Shown here: one piece after another, positions 38,867 through 50,482 of the stretch
Numbering within the stretch: position 1 is the stretch's first letter
Layout: every line of letters starts with the position of its first letter
Source of the DNA: Dolomedes plantarius
Lineage: Eukaryota > Arthropoda > Arachnida > Araneae > Dolomedidae
Direction of reading: 5' to 3'
Assembly: GCA_907164885.2 (NCBI GenBank)
Contig: OU015498.1
Coordinates: forward strand, 86,932,642-86,996,641
DNA length: 64,000 nucleotides
Notes under the pieces: generated by a model
Told to the model about the DNA's origin: nothing
Database searches by the model: none
The model's input: the letters and a program-made list of their open reading frames with translations, nothing else
Position numbers and translations under genes: made by a program

Positions 38867-39097
38867 TAGATAGATATATATTTTACATCAATTGTATACA
38901 TTGATCATCGCATTTATTATAAATATATATATTTATTTTTTGGCATAAATTGCATACATTGACCGTTGTATTTAATTTGAATGTACTCCGTAGTGAAGCG
39001 CGGGTTTTCAGCTAGTTAAATTACATATAATAGGAAAATGACGGGACCAAAATTTTCGTTCGTTATATGCCGGGTTCGCTACAATGGGGTTCGATTG
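38067..39097. mobile_element. Pogo-like MITE (CAGTCGAACC) with a nested Helitron
   Basis: The left end CAGTCGAACCCCGTTATAAC and right end CAATGGGGTTCGATTG are complementary and flanked by TA (38065-38066 and 39098-39099). Inner blocks TTCGTTATATGCCGGGTTCG and GTTCGCTTTATCCGG also pair. Without the Helitron at 38302-39015 the MITE is about 317 bp. No coding capacity. Confidence 0.88.
38302..39015 (+). mobile_element. Non-autonomous Helitron, family 1 (plus orientation), nested
   Basis: It starts TCTATATATATAAAACAG after an A and ends GGGTTTTCAGCTAG before a T. The 3' hairpin region reads GTACTCCGTAGTGAAGCGC. The body is the same as 24358-25092, in opposite orientation. A TA/GA microsatellite lies inside it (about 38836-38880). 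Confidence 0.9.
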
Positions 39098-39431
39098 TAT
39101 TCGCCCTTGCTTCTCGAACGGCACAGCACTATATTTTCGTCCATTTTTATGCATTCCGTACATTAAATGCTATGTATAAGATACTAAGGGTGAATGCAGA
39201 CGTAAAAAGGGTAATACGATGTTCTTAGCGTATCAATAAATATATTTTCTGTAAAAAATAACCAAAAATAAAAATAAGTTTTTATTTTATTTTTCTATTT
39301 TTCCTTTCTCCTCCGAGCACCTGAATTAACTTTTAAATCTAGGAAAATATTTGGAATCAGGCTGAAGTAAACTGTGTCATATTGTAGAAAAGAAATGGTG
39401 TCGGAAAACAAAATTTGAAGTTATTTTACAA
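39098..39431. other. Short unique stretch without a recognised feature
   Basis: Nothing recognisable lies between the MITE and the Helitron-3 copy. Confidence 0.5.
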
Positions 39432-40157
39432 CTAGAAGGTAACCCGTCATTTTGACGTCATAATACTAATAATGACGTCATAATGGAAAAAAGTATATGA
39501 AAGTTAAAAAATATCCCGAATTATCTAACACTATTGCTTTTAATCCACACCTTGTAAAAGCAAACCCTTTCATTAGTTTTATTTATTTAGTTTTTCATGC
39601 GATTGGAGTAGTAGACTGCCATCCAACCCGTCATTTTGACGTCATAATACTAATAATGACGTCAAAATGGAAAAATTATATGAAAGTTAAAAAATATCCC
39701 GAATTATCTAACAATATTGCATTTAATCCACACCTTGTAAAAGCAAACCCTTTCATTATTTTTTATTTATTTAGTATTTCATGCGATTGGAGTAGTAGAC
39801 TGCCATCCAGTTTTTTACAGCTCACTACGCGATATGAATACTTGAGCTACTTGATTAATTCACATTCAAGTTTGTCTACTTTCAGAATTCATCGCAAAAG
39901 TAAACATATTTTTAAAAACTGTTAAATATACAGCTAAAAGCATCCATTTTTTTAAGTTCTGAATGTTTTATAGAAAAATAGGCTGAACAAACGGGATTTG
40001 ATGGAGAAGATATTAGTTTTTAGGTAAAAAAAAAATTCTGATCCACATCTGAAATTGAAATTAGGCCTAATCGGCCGTTTGTTTACTGAAGGCTTCAATT
40101 GAAAGATGAGTACAGCCCGGAAGTGTTATACAGAGACAACGGCTATTATATATATAA
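39432..40157 (-). mobile_element. Helitron-like element, family 3, with an internal duplication
   Basis: Read on the minus strand it begins TTATATATATAATAGCC and ends GGTTACCTTCTAG, inserted between A and T as Helitrons are. A 184-bp tandem duplication, holding the 3' hairpin region (CGTCATTTTGACG) and the adjoining body, starts at 39441 and again at 39625. The open frame at 39497-39925 crosses the duplication and is not a gene. The second copy is 42431-42973. Confidence 0.82.
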
Positions 40158-40713
40158 TTTGTAACATACGTATTTCGACTGCTTTTAGGGGACATGTAAC
40201 ACATAAATTTTCATATCGACTCTTGGTAGCGAACAAGATACTTAATAATATTACGGACGATAATAAGGTTTAATGTTTGGTGTATAACCATTGTTCATAT
40301 AATTTTAAGATTTTATCGTCCCATCATTTTGAGCTTAAACGGAAGTGATCAATCTTCCCTTTCAAAACTAAAATTAGCTAAAACGTTTCTTAAAGGAAAA
40401 CGGAAAATCGTGGGGAAAAAAAGCCAGTTTTTGAGTTCATAAGTTGTTTGTTCATTACATAATGACAAATTTAATATAGACAACTGACCCTCTTGGAAAT
40501 TTTGTTTGAGTTGTCTTGATACTTACCGCAAAGGAGGTGTAAAAACCAAACGCAATATTTTGAAACATTTTGGAGTATTTTATACATACACACACGTGAT
40601 TTCAATTTCCTTAATAAAAAAAGATAAAAGACAAAGGCTTTGAAATTTGAACTAAATTAAATTCCATGACATATTTAATCCTAAGAAACCGTTAAACATT
40701 CGATTTAACTATA
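40158..40713. other. AT-rich stretch without a recognised feature
   Basis: I see no gene or element end here. Confidence 0.5.
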
Positions 40714-41612
40714 GTGCACTCCCGATTATCCGGGTTAATGGAGGGAGAGGAGTAGCACGAATAATCGAAAAACACGGATAATCTGATTTCTATTAAAATT
40801 TTATTGTATTTTCAAAATATAAAATTGCAATTGGTATATATTTTTTTAATCGAATTTATTTATGTAATCCGCAATTTTTTGTTTGTTTGACCGAATCTTT
40901 GATATGTTTTTACGAATATATCACATCTTATGTCATTATTATTTATAATTACCATATAATGTTACGAATATATATATTTGTAAACTTATATGATAATATT
41001 CGTATTATAAAATGTTACGAATTTTCCTAACATTTTAGGATATCACTGTATTCATAATACCAAGAAATTAAAGAAAACAAATTTCTTTGGAAGCTAGATT
41101 TCTATTAAATTTTATTGTATTTTCAAAATATAAAATTACACTTGGTATCTATTTCTAAAATCGAATATATTAATGTAATCCGCAATTTTTTGTTTGTTTG
41201 TTTGACCGAATCTTTGATATGTTTTACGAATATATCATATCTTATAACGTCATTATTATTTAAAATTATGATATAATGCTACGAATATATACATTCGTAA
41301 CATTATATGATAACATTCGTACATTAAAATGTTACGAATATTCCTAACATTATAGGATATCCCTGTATCCATAATCCCGAGAAATTAAAGAAGTGTTATT
41401 TTGGGGCATTATCACATCCTTTTTCAAATAAAATCTCAAGAAATAGAAAATTATTTTAAAAATAGTGTTTTTTATATATGTATGTTGGAAGAAATTTGTA
41501 TACAGTTTTTAATAAATTAAGTAGGTATTATTTTGGATAAAAGTTTCAGATTTTTTCTGGATGGATAATCCACAGACCAGATAATCCGCACACGAATAAT
41601 CGAGAGTGCACT
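40714..41612. mobile_element. Pogo-like MITE (GTGCACTC ends)
   Basis: The left GTGCACTCCCGATTATCCGG and right TAATCGAGAGTGCACTG form inverted repeats; TATA lies outside the left end and TATAA outside the right. Internally, a ~305-bp block beginning GATTTCTATTAAA occurs twice (near 40786 and 41095). The right half is further repeated downstream as a tandem array. Confidence 0.75.
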
Positions 41613-43240
41613 GTATAACTATAAAATGCTTGCAAAGGAAAATGCTTATCCCACCTAGTAAACGCATATACAGAAAAGAAATTATTAACTTTAATTTATT
41701 AAACAGGAATTTGAAAGACAAAATGATTAAAAATTACTTTATCTCTTTTTTTAATCGAATTAATTTATGCAATTTGCATTTTTTGTTTGTTTGTTTGACC
41801 GAATCTTTGATATGTTTTTACGAATATATCATATCTTATGTCATTATTCTTTATGATTATCATAAAATGTTACAAATTGTCCTAACATTATAGGATATCA
41901 CTGTATCCATAACCCTCAGAAATTACAGAAGTGTTATTTTGGGACATTATAATATCCTTTATTAAATAAAATCGTCTCAATAAATAGAAAATTATTTCAA
42001 AATATTGTTTTTTCTATATGTATGTTGGAAGAATGTATGTACAGCTTTTAATAAATTATGTAGGTATTATTTCGGATAAAGGTTTCAGATTTTTTTCTGA
42101 CGGATAATCCCCAGACCAGATAATTTGCACACGAATAATCAAGAGTGCACTGTATAACTATAAAATGCTCGCAAAGGAACATGCTTACCTCGCTTAGCAA
42201 ACGCATATACAGTGAAGGAATTTTTACTAACTTTAATTTGTTAAATAGGAAATCGAAAGACAAAATGATTAAAAATTACTTTATCTCTTTTTTTAATCGA
42301 ATTTATTTATGCAATTTGCAATTTTTTGTTTGTTTGTTTGACTGAATCTTTGATATGTTTTTACGAATATATCATATCTTATGTCATTATTATTTATGAT
42401 TATCATAAAATGTTACAAATTGTCCTAACATTATATATATAATAGCCGTTGTCTCTGTATAACTTTTCCGGGCTGTACTCATCTTTCAAGTGAAACCCTC
42501 AGTAAACAAACGGCCGGTTAGGCCTAATTTCAATTTCAGATGTGGATCAGAATTTTTTTCTTACCTAAAAACTAATATATTCTCCATCAAATCACGTTTG
42601 TTCAGCCTATTTTTCTATAAAACATTCAGAACTAAAAAAGATTGGATGCTTTTAGCTGTATATTTAACAGTTTTTAAAAATATGCTTACTTTTGCGATGA
42701 ATTCTGAAAGTAAACAAACTTGAATGTGAATGAATCAAGTAGCTCAAGTATTCATTTCGCGTAGTGAGCTGTAAAAAACTGGATGGCAGTCAACTACTCC
42801 AATCGCATGAAAAACTAAATAAATAAAAAATAATGAAAGGGTTTGCTTTTACAAGGTGTGGATTAAATGCAATATTGTTAGATAATTCTTGATATTTTTT
42901 AACTTTCATATACTTTTTCCATTATGACGTCATTATTAGTATTATGACGTCAAAATGACAGGTTACCTTCTAGTTATAGGATATCACTGTATCCATAATC
43001 CTCAGAAATTAAAGAAGTTTTATTTTGGGACATTATAATATCCTTTATCAAATAAAATCGTCTCAATAAATAGAAAATTATTTCAAAAATATTGTTTTTT
43101 CTATATGTATGTTGGAAGGAAGGTATATACAGTTTTTAATAAATTATGCAGGTATTATTTTGGATAAAGGTTTCAGATTTTTTTTCTGACGGATGATCCA
43201 CAGACCAGATAATTTGAACATGAATAATCGAGAGTACACT
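41613..43240. repeat. Tandem array of MITE half-units (~540 bp)
   Basis: CTGTATAACTATAAAATGCT, or close variants, occurs at 41611, 42150 and 43239. The first period is 539 bp. The second is 1089 bp but contains a 543-bp Helitron-3, leaving 546 bp. Each unit ends in the same CGAATAATC..GAGTG/TACACTG terminal repeat as the MITE at 40714. The units contain TTGTTTGTTTGAC, GATATGTTTTTACG and AGGATATCACTGTATCC blocks. Short frames such as 41509-41721 and 42048-42263 (minus) are parallel products of the repeated units, not genes. Confidence 0.88.
42431..42973 (+). mobile_element. Helitron-like element, family 3, in the tandem array
   Basis: It starts TTATATATATAATAGCCG after an A and ends GGTTACCTTCTAG before a T. 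The neighbouring array units (near 41885 and 41345) keep the uninterrupted site CCTAACATTATAGGATATC, which shows that exactly this 543-bp segment was gained. It matches 39432-40157 in inverse orientation and lacks that copy's internal duplication. Confidence 0.88.
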
Positions 43241-43922
43241 GTATAACTATAAAATGCTCGCAAAGGAACATGCTTACCCCTCTTAGCAAACACATATACA
43301 GTGAAGGAATTGTTTTTAACTTTAATTTGCTAGATAGGAAATCGAAATACAAAATGACTAAAAATTACTTCTATTTTAGGAATTTATAACTAAATATTTA
43401 ATTAAGTCATGCAATAATGCACTTAATGAAAAAATTTGTCTTAAACCATAATATTACATCTTATATATTTAAAATTATTAGAATTTTATAAAGTAATTTA
43501 CATAGTAATTTACGTCGTTCACATTAACAAATACCAACATATCAGCACAGTGAATTATTACTTATTCAAGAGTCGCAGATAATTGTTAAATGATTAAACT
43601 GTTAATTATTTACATTAATTAATCTACAGTTCTCAATGCAGAATATGGTCTTTAAAAACAGGCTATAAAAAACTGATCGTTTGCTAAGGAACCATTAATT
43701 TTTTGAATAATGAAAAAATAATTTATCTCAATAAAATTTTTCTGAATCAGTAAGTTAATACAATTTATGGACGCATAATAAGAAGGTTTAATTGTAAAGT
43801 ATATTTAATATAATATGTGGTTATTGATTTTAATATTCCAGTTAGAGAAAATTAAATTTTAAGTGTATATGATGCAGTGCTAATTTTTATTCCTAATACA
43901 ATGTAAATCCAAAAATAAAAAT
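43241..43922. other. Array remnant then AT-rich unique DNA
   Basis: The first ~130 bases continue the array unit (TAAAATGCTCGCAAAGGAAC) and then diverge. Nothing else is recognised. Confidence 0.45.
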
Positions 43923-44302
43923 CTGTGGCGTTATGGCAGATATTGATATGTCCGAAAAATTCAATTTTATATTTTAAGTTGATATGTCACACTTAAAATT
44001 GGTTTTTTAACGTGGCAAAAGATGATAGTGGAATTAGGAAATAATGCTACGTTATTCGTATTGGCAAATGCTGTTAAGTATAAAAGAGGTAATACTTGGT
44101 CCCTAATTGAATATTTTAGTCCCTAATTGAAAATTTTCATTGGAGACCAGCCATATGCTTGAGGTTGAATATGAGTATTAACTAAAGAATATTTGGATTG
44201 AAAACTCAATTGAGCAATTTTATATTTAACAACAAATGTTACTTTTTAAATTTGCCAAAAACGTGAAAAAATGTCATATCAACATCTGTCATAATGCCAC
44301 AG
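43923..44302. mobile_element. CTGTGGCG-type MITE (copy 2), 380 bp
   Basis: The terminal repeats match those of 31583-31954 (CTGTGGCGTTATGGCAGAT), and AAAT lies directly outside both ends (43919-43922 and 44303-44306). Its interior is inverted relative to copy 1 and has diverged by small indels. Confidence 0.85.
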
Positions 44303-45569
44303 AAATATGTATTCAAATTCTACGCATTTATGACGTTCTATAATCAGTAAAGTCAGGCCTGATAGTACTGATGTCATCGGACAATTTTTTTTAGAAAAAA
44401 GTATGTTTTTTGAAAAACTTTGCGACGAAGCATTTGTTTATAAATTTGTCTTTTGATAGTTATGGTAAATACTTTTTCAAAAAAATAATTTTTTTGATAT
44501 CTAAAATTTAATTTGGATTTAAAAGAAAAGTACTTAAATAAATTCTTTATAAAATCATTGGATTTCCCTTTTCTTATTAACAACTAAACAGTAGAGAAAT
44601 GCCACTTTGTCCCGGTTATTGTAGTGTATAAAGATCTTGCAAATGATACAACAGTCCTGAATAGGCATAAATACCGCTATATGTCTGAACGTTGATTTTG
44701 CTTTCATGTATTATTAGAATGTTAAAATTTTCAGCAAATATTCAAAAATTTAGAAATTTTAATAATTTTTTAAAAGATTTAAAATTCCAACAGTTTAAAG
44801 ATTAGAAGAGATGATTTTAAAAATTTATTAGTTGAAGAAGGGAAGAATTTTTTAAGTGTTTCAAAATTTTATAAGATTGTTTCTTTCAAAGGTTGCCTAA
44901 AAAAAGGCAACTCGGCATACTTACAATAGGGCTTTTGATTTTTTTTATCTTCCTTCGTTTTGTAAATCGGGTTGCCCACAATGTGGGAAACATGCAATCA
45001 AAACGATATTATTAAGAAAATTTGTCACACTTTGTTCAGCCTTACCATTCGATTGGGAAAATTAACGAAGGATACTTAGAAAATTACCCATCATGTTTTT
45101 TACCCTCACACTTTACTATAATATTAAATTATTTTATTAATATTAAATCCCGAAAGCAGCCACTGCAATTTCAAGTAGGCCATCGGGAACACCAGCCAGT
45201 GTCTTGCTCCAGATTTTATTTTTAATACGATTTTAGAAGTCGGAGATTAAAAAAAAACCTTTATTTTCTTCTTTAAAAAGATTAAAAGGTATATTTTTAA
45301 ATTTTAAATATATATATGAATATTTTCACATTAAAACTCATCTTGTTTGAAATGTTATAAATAGGAATTAAAATATTTTTTTTAACATTAAATATTCAAA
45401 TTTAAAAATGTCTACTTTGTATGATGATATCATCTTTATGTGATGTCATATTCATGTAAAAGTGGTCATAGGATAAAGTTGTAGAGACTGCATCTTTCAA
45501 CTATATTTCTTGCATGAGGAACGCCCTGATTAATTGCTCTGTAAAACATGACTTGCCTGATAGGCCTTA
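44303..45569. other. AT-rich stretch without a recognised gene
   Basis: No element end or domain was recognised. The frames at 44374-44583 (minus) and 45022-45225 (plus) lack any recognisable motif. Confidence 0.45.
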
Positions 45570-45693
45570 GGCCAGGCGCCCACCGGCAACTTTTGATTTG
45601 AGCAACTAAACAGTTTAGTCATTTGAAAGTTGTCGGATACCTTCGACAAGCGCCCACTGGCAACTAAATAGTTGCTTTGCACTCAATTTGAAA

Positions 45694-46671
45694 ATGGATT
45701 TCGTGGAAGCTGCATGTGTTTGTGCCCTCGCTCTACGGCGAAACGTAAACAAAGCCACAGAAGATTTTGGGTCCATCCAATAATAAGTAGGAGATTATTT
45801 GACGGGCAGTTTTATAAATTATTTGAAGATTTAAGAGTACACCCAACAAAATTTTTCAACTACTTTCGGATGAGCGTTGAAAGTCTCGAGAACCTGTTGT
45901 TATTAGTGGGGCCCAGTATTTCTTACCAAAATACAACATTGCGTTTGGCCATACCACCGCAAGAAAGATTAGCTGTGACTTTAAGGTAAGAAAAAATATT
46001 TTCTTAAAAATTTGAAAGTTTATTGAAATAAAATACATATTACAAATATTTTTTTGTAAAAAATTTTTTCGACTGTGCTTCTAGCAATAGTGGATTGCGA
46101 TTACAAGTTCATTTATGTAGAAGTTGGAGCATACGGTTCATCAAGTGATTCTAACATTTTTAAACAGTCAGCATTTTCAAGGTTGCTTGAAAGAAACCAA
46201 TTAAAAATTCCAGGACAAAGTTGCCTCCTTAATGACGACAATGGAACGGCAATGCCATTTACTCTAGTGGGGGATGAGGCATTTGCTCTTTCACAGTTTG
46301 TATTATGACCATATCCCAGCAGAAATCTGTCCGTAAAACAACGTATCTTTAATTACAGATTAATAAGAGTCCTCAGACTGGTAGAATGTACATTTTGGAA
46401 TTTTAGAAAACAAATGGAGAATATTCACAGACCTCTCGATACCAGTATTGAATTCAGTGAATCTCTTATTAAAGCATGCTGCATTCTACACAATTTTGTT
46501 AGAAAACATGATGGAATACGTTTTGAAGACGCTCTCTTTGACTGTTCATTGGAAAGAATCTCTACAGTTGGAGTAAGAAGCAACAATCAAGGTTTTGCGA
46601 TAAGAGATTATTTTACATATTATTTCATTTCTCCTCAAAGAAGTATTCCTTGGCAGTATGACAAAATTTAA
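45694..46671 (+). pseudogene. Harbinger transposase (DDE_Tnp_4 type), partial
   Basis: The ATG at 45694 opens MDFVEAACVCALALRR. A frame change near 45755 leads to HRRFWVHPII, LRVHPTKFFNYFRMS and IPPQERLAVTLR, the usual N-terminal Harbinger landmarks. The catalytic part resumes at LLAIVDCDYKFIYVEVGAYG, SSDSNIF and VGDEAFAL. The last part is NLSVKQRIFNYRLIRVLRLV and LIKACCILHNFVR. About 100 residues that should carry the first catalytic Asp are missing between the first two parts. Their place is taken by ~100 bp with a good donor-like AAGGTAAG (GT at 45986) and acceptor-like CTTCTAG (AG at 46083-46084), so an intron with a lost middle exon is one reading. Non-functional. Confidence 0.9.
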
Positions 46672-47006
46672 TATAAAATCTGTATATGTTAAATGAAAAG
46701 AGTTAATATTAAAAAATTATCAACTTACTCTTTTAGTTCTTTTGTTTTTCCTCCAACTTATCCCAATTTTCAACGAATTGTTGACACAATTCCTCCCATA
46801 AAGTCTTCTTTAAATTTTTCTCAGAATATTTTTTTGGTTTTATGTTGTATAAAGCTGGCCGTTTTTCAAGTTCACTCAAAAATAGTTCAGTGTCCAACGA
46901 CATGTTTACATAGAGTACTGAAGAAAACTGGTGATCTTCAACTTTGCCAACTCCTCGTGAATCGGACTAGCCAAACACGCCCTCGATGATTTGACTCGAT
47001 CAGATC

Positions 47007-47470
47007 CATAGGCGTAGCGTCGGGGGGGGGGGGGCACGTGCCCCCCAACTTAACTTGAAATAAATTAAAACATTAATAGAAGTTCAGCTAAAATCGGAAA
47101 ATCGTAGAAAACTTTTAAGAAAGTTGTTTTATTTTCCGCTTTTTCAAACTTTGAAACTAAAGATTCCGATTATGTCTTTAGCCTTAACATAGTTTTTAAC
47201 AATGATATGATCCATAAAAAAATTCGATGCTATTTTATTTTCTCATATTATTTATATTATATTTATTTTTCTCATTGTATAACTTTTGAATACTACTCAA
47301 ACATCAATTCTATTGTTATTCAATTTCAAAAATATCATATTTTATATTTTAAGGACCGTCTGGCAGTTAATACGTGGAGAGGATCCTAACTGAATTCAAT
47401 TCGTGCAGCCCCCCCCCCAAAAAAAAAAAAAATAGAAAAATAAAAAAGTTAGAAGCACGCTACGCCTATG
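47007..47470. mobile_element. hAT-type MITE nested in the Harbinger element
   Basis: The ends CATAGGCGTAGCGT and ACGCTACGCCTATG are exact complements. ATCAGATC is duplicated on both sides (46999-47006 and 47471-47478), the 8-bp target of hAT elements. G and C homopolymers lie just inside the ends. No transposase; the interior is AT-rich. Confidence 0.92.
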
Positions 47471-47706
47471 ATCAGATCTTTTGCGAGCAACTAAATAATC
47501 ACCAGTGGGCGCAGTCCTATCTAAACCAACGTGATCTATTTTCCCCGGCAACAGTTTCATCACCCAAAGAATCGAACATGTTGGAATTTTTTTAGTTACC
47601 GCAACTGAAAAATCGCCAGTGGGCGCATTACCGAAGGAATCAGTGTGTTTTATTTTTGTGATTAAAAATTTGCTTTGAAATAATCGCCAGTGGGCGCCTA
47701 GCCTTA

Positions 47707-49670
47707 ATCGATTAATCGGCATTGATTAAAGAATAGGTGCGACTACTCCATTAAACCCATTCACCCTTTTAGTTGGTGCACAGATAAGAATCTGTACTGT
47801 AAAATGCCCCCTTTATATTAATTTAAATCCAGGGATTAATAATAAAATCCACACGCCCACATGGTATTTTAGTTAACTTTTGTGCTTCCACGCAGTGGGC
47901 TTGGGTTCAAGTCTCGAGTAAGGCTTGGACGTCCCTGTGTTGTCCCTTCATAGGGAGCAATGTTGGTTCACCTAAATAGTACTCTCACATAAAAGTTGCC
48001 TAAAAGGTTTCACGTTGTTGATGGGAGAAAGTCGTCAAAACAAGTGCCTGAAGAATTGGAAAAAAATAAAAATAAAATCCATACGTTCACGTGACTGAAA
48101 TGCTGCAAGTCTTTTTTTTCTTCTTTTACTTAAGAGTCCGAACCACACTAAATTAAAAAAAAATGTTGGCACCATTTTATATTTTAGACTTGAAATACTA
48201 CAGAACTTTAAAATAAAAGTAACCCAAATCCGCATATTTTTAGGATGATTACAAAGACAAATATAACTACACTGTGGGAAAAGCACCAATGACAGGAGGT
48301 ACACACTACGAACCTCTTTATTTCGTAGTGGAGTTTTCCATATTCTGCCACCTTTGAATGGATATATCTAAAATTATATGCATGATATATCTATAAATTT
48401 TTTTCACAGTGTTTGTTAGCTTCAGTTTCATTAAACTGTCTTCAAAATTTTTTATTTAGGGCAAAAACTCCGAAAATATTTTGCCTGAATTAATCATTAC
48501 GCAGAAAAAAATCTTTCCTTTTTGTTTTAGCTCTTCAAAGTGATTAAAGCTTTTATAAACAGGTAAACAAAATTACTTTTACAACCATTGTAGTGGGCAC
48601 AATAGATTAAAAAATGCAAACAGAGCTATTTACTGGTTGAGCAGAATGATCTCAAAATAAACATGCTTTGAATTTTGTACTTGCAAAATGGATTTTTAAT
48701 TGTTGAAATGTGTTTTGTTTTAATTATAGTTTTTATAAAAAATAAATTTCGTGAAAAAATATCATTGCAAAATTTATGTAAATAAGAAATTTTGAATTTT
48801 CTGTTCCAAATACCCTTAACAGAAAAGTAACACATTTTGTTATGGAAATGTCTAACTTTAAAGCATTTTTTCAAAGTTTTTTTAATGCTTCTTAATTTCC
48901 AAATCAAACTTATGATCCTTGAAGAGATTATATTACACTGAAATCTTTAACTGTACATAGTTCGAGAAAATTAAATTTCCCCCTAATCAACTAATTAATA
49001 TACAGACGTCACAAAGTTTTTGCGTGTCCTTGTTTGGAGAAAATCTGAAATCAGTATGTCTGAAAAAGTACCGATTTTTACTGATGTGGCCCACACTATC
49101 ATATCATATAGAACTTAGCATTACCTATTAGATTTAATTAATAAACTTTGAAGAAAAGCACTGTTCTGGAACTATTACTATATAAGTCTAAACAGGGTTG
49201 AGTATTTGTCCCGATACGATCTTCATTTAGTTCCGCGAGTGTAACCTAAAACACTTTCATCTAACAAATTAGAAACAAAAACTTCTTACAACATACTGCT
49301 TATAATTGCTTGGCGGAATTTTTTTGTAATTTACTTTTGTACACAACCCCCCAATTACGCGTTCCTTCTTCTCTCCCAAAAAGAACTAATAAGTGATTCA
49401 GTTGAAAGTGGGGGAGAAATACGATGCCATGCTACTCCGGAGGACCCGAAACGGATCTAGACATTAGTGCACCAAAATTGTACAAAGGGGAGGGGAGGGA
49501 CTGTTCTAATTACATACACTTCTCGTTCTATATACCTCAACAAAGTTGGCAGACCTCGTAAGGTGTGTTTGAAGCGAATGAGAGTTAGTTTTCAGTAAGC
49601 AAAATTTGTTCAAAATAAGATTATGTTTTGAAAACTTGATTTTTAAGACCTGTCAATTATACAATATACA
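47707..49670. other. Mostly unique AT-rich DNA with a possible SINE relic
   Basis: Near 47886-48030 the phrase GGGTTCAAGTCTCGAG resembles a tRNA B box and is followed by a SINE-like unique body; it does not match SINE-1 or SINE-2 clearly. The remainder shows no gene or element end. The minus-strand frames at 48035-48304 and 48626-48907 are AT-driven. Confidence 0.35.
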
Positions 49671-50270
49671 CTAGTTGGTACCCGTCAAAACATGACGGTT
49701 GGATAGTAAATAAATGCACAAATACATAAATTATACTCAACATCATTGCCAAATGTTGAAAATCATAATAATGCACAGAAACAAATTAATGTGTTTAAGC
49801 GACCTCGTGTTGAGTGAGTATCTAAAGCCAGATTTAAAAATGTCACTGAGCATGCGCAGAAAGCAATTTTTTTAATGGCAAATTATCTCTAATTAAACAG
49901 CCCTAAATAAACAATTTCCACCAGGTTTAATCATGTATTTCACAAACATAATTATCGTAAAAATAAAAATGGCAGAGAGACGTCTAGAGAGACCCTTCGG
50001 AATAAACGTGCTTATCATTAAAACATATCACTGAGCATGCGCAGAAACAGTGTCTCTAAAGCTAGATTTAAACGTGCCACTGAGCATGCGCAGAAATAAA
50101 TTTTTAATTGTAAATTATCGCTAATTAATAGAAATCGCGGTTACAAAAACCAAATGTGACAAATCTACAGATTACAATCGTTCGTTTAAGACCAAAATGA
50201 AGTAAATTGATGCAGTAGTTTTCTCTCACGGACTGCCCAAAAAGTCGGCTTAGCAACTTAAATATATAGA
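49671..50270 (-). mobile_element. Non-autonomous Helitron, family 2 (third copy)
   Basis: The minus-strand 3' end is CTAG at 49671-49674 and the 5' end TC is at 50269-50270, flanked by A and T. It is co-linear with 9702-10288, including three copies of CACTGAGCATGCGCAGAAA and the CCGTCA/TGACGG hairpin. The two copies are close enough to align by eye along their whole length. Confidence 0.9.
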
Positions 50271-50343
50271 TATTATTTCTCTGTGTTACCCTGCATATTT
50301 TGGGGCCTTTAATTTCAAGAATCATACTATTCAGAGTCAAACA

Positions 50344-50480
50344 CAGTGAAAAATATGGCCATTTTGAGGGGTGACCGTCGAAAAGAAGTTTCTTCCATAA
50401 CATTGACTCTATGGAATCTTTAATCGTTTCTGAATGTAATATGGTCGTTTAGATGTTGACCGGCTACAGAAATTTCACTG
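50344..50480. mobile_element. CAGTGAA-type MITE (copy 2)
   Basis: It starts CAGTGAAAAATATGGCC and ends AGAAATTTCACTG before TA. The body shares TGACCGTCGAAAAGAAG and TTCTGAATGTAATATGG with 52207-52374 and 4854-5061. The minus-strand frame 50125-50403 spans its edge and is not a gene. Confidence 0.8.
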
Positions 50481-50482
50481 TA

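Larger units (their letters stand above)
45570..47703 (+). mobile_element. PIF/Harbinger element
   Basis: The left end GGCCAGGCGCCCACCGGCAA and right end TCGCCAGTGGGCGCCTAGCC are inverted repeats, with TTA duplicated outside (45567-45569 and 47704-47706), the 3-bp target typical of PIF/Harbinger. GCGCCCAC-type motifs recur several times inside both ends as subterminal repeats (near 45651, 47505 and 47617). The transposase at 45694-46671 is broken, and a hAT MITE is nested at 47007-47470. The second, Myb-like Harbinger gene is not seen. Confidence 0.92.

Noticed and set aside
39497..39925. A 142-codon frame with an internal repeat
   Set aside because: The repeat is the 184-bp duplication inside a non-coding Helitron-3; both halves translate the same element sequence.
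41509..42263. Two similar minus-strand frames of about 70 codons
   Set aside because: They are parallel frames in tandem MITE units and differ where the units differ, with no sign of selection visible by eye.
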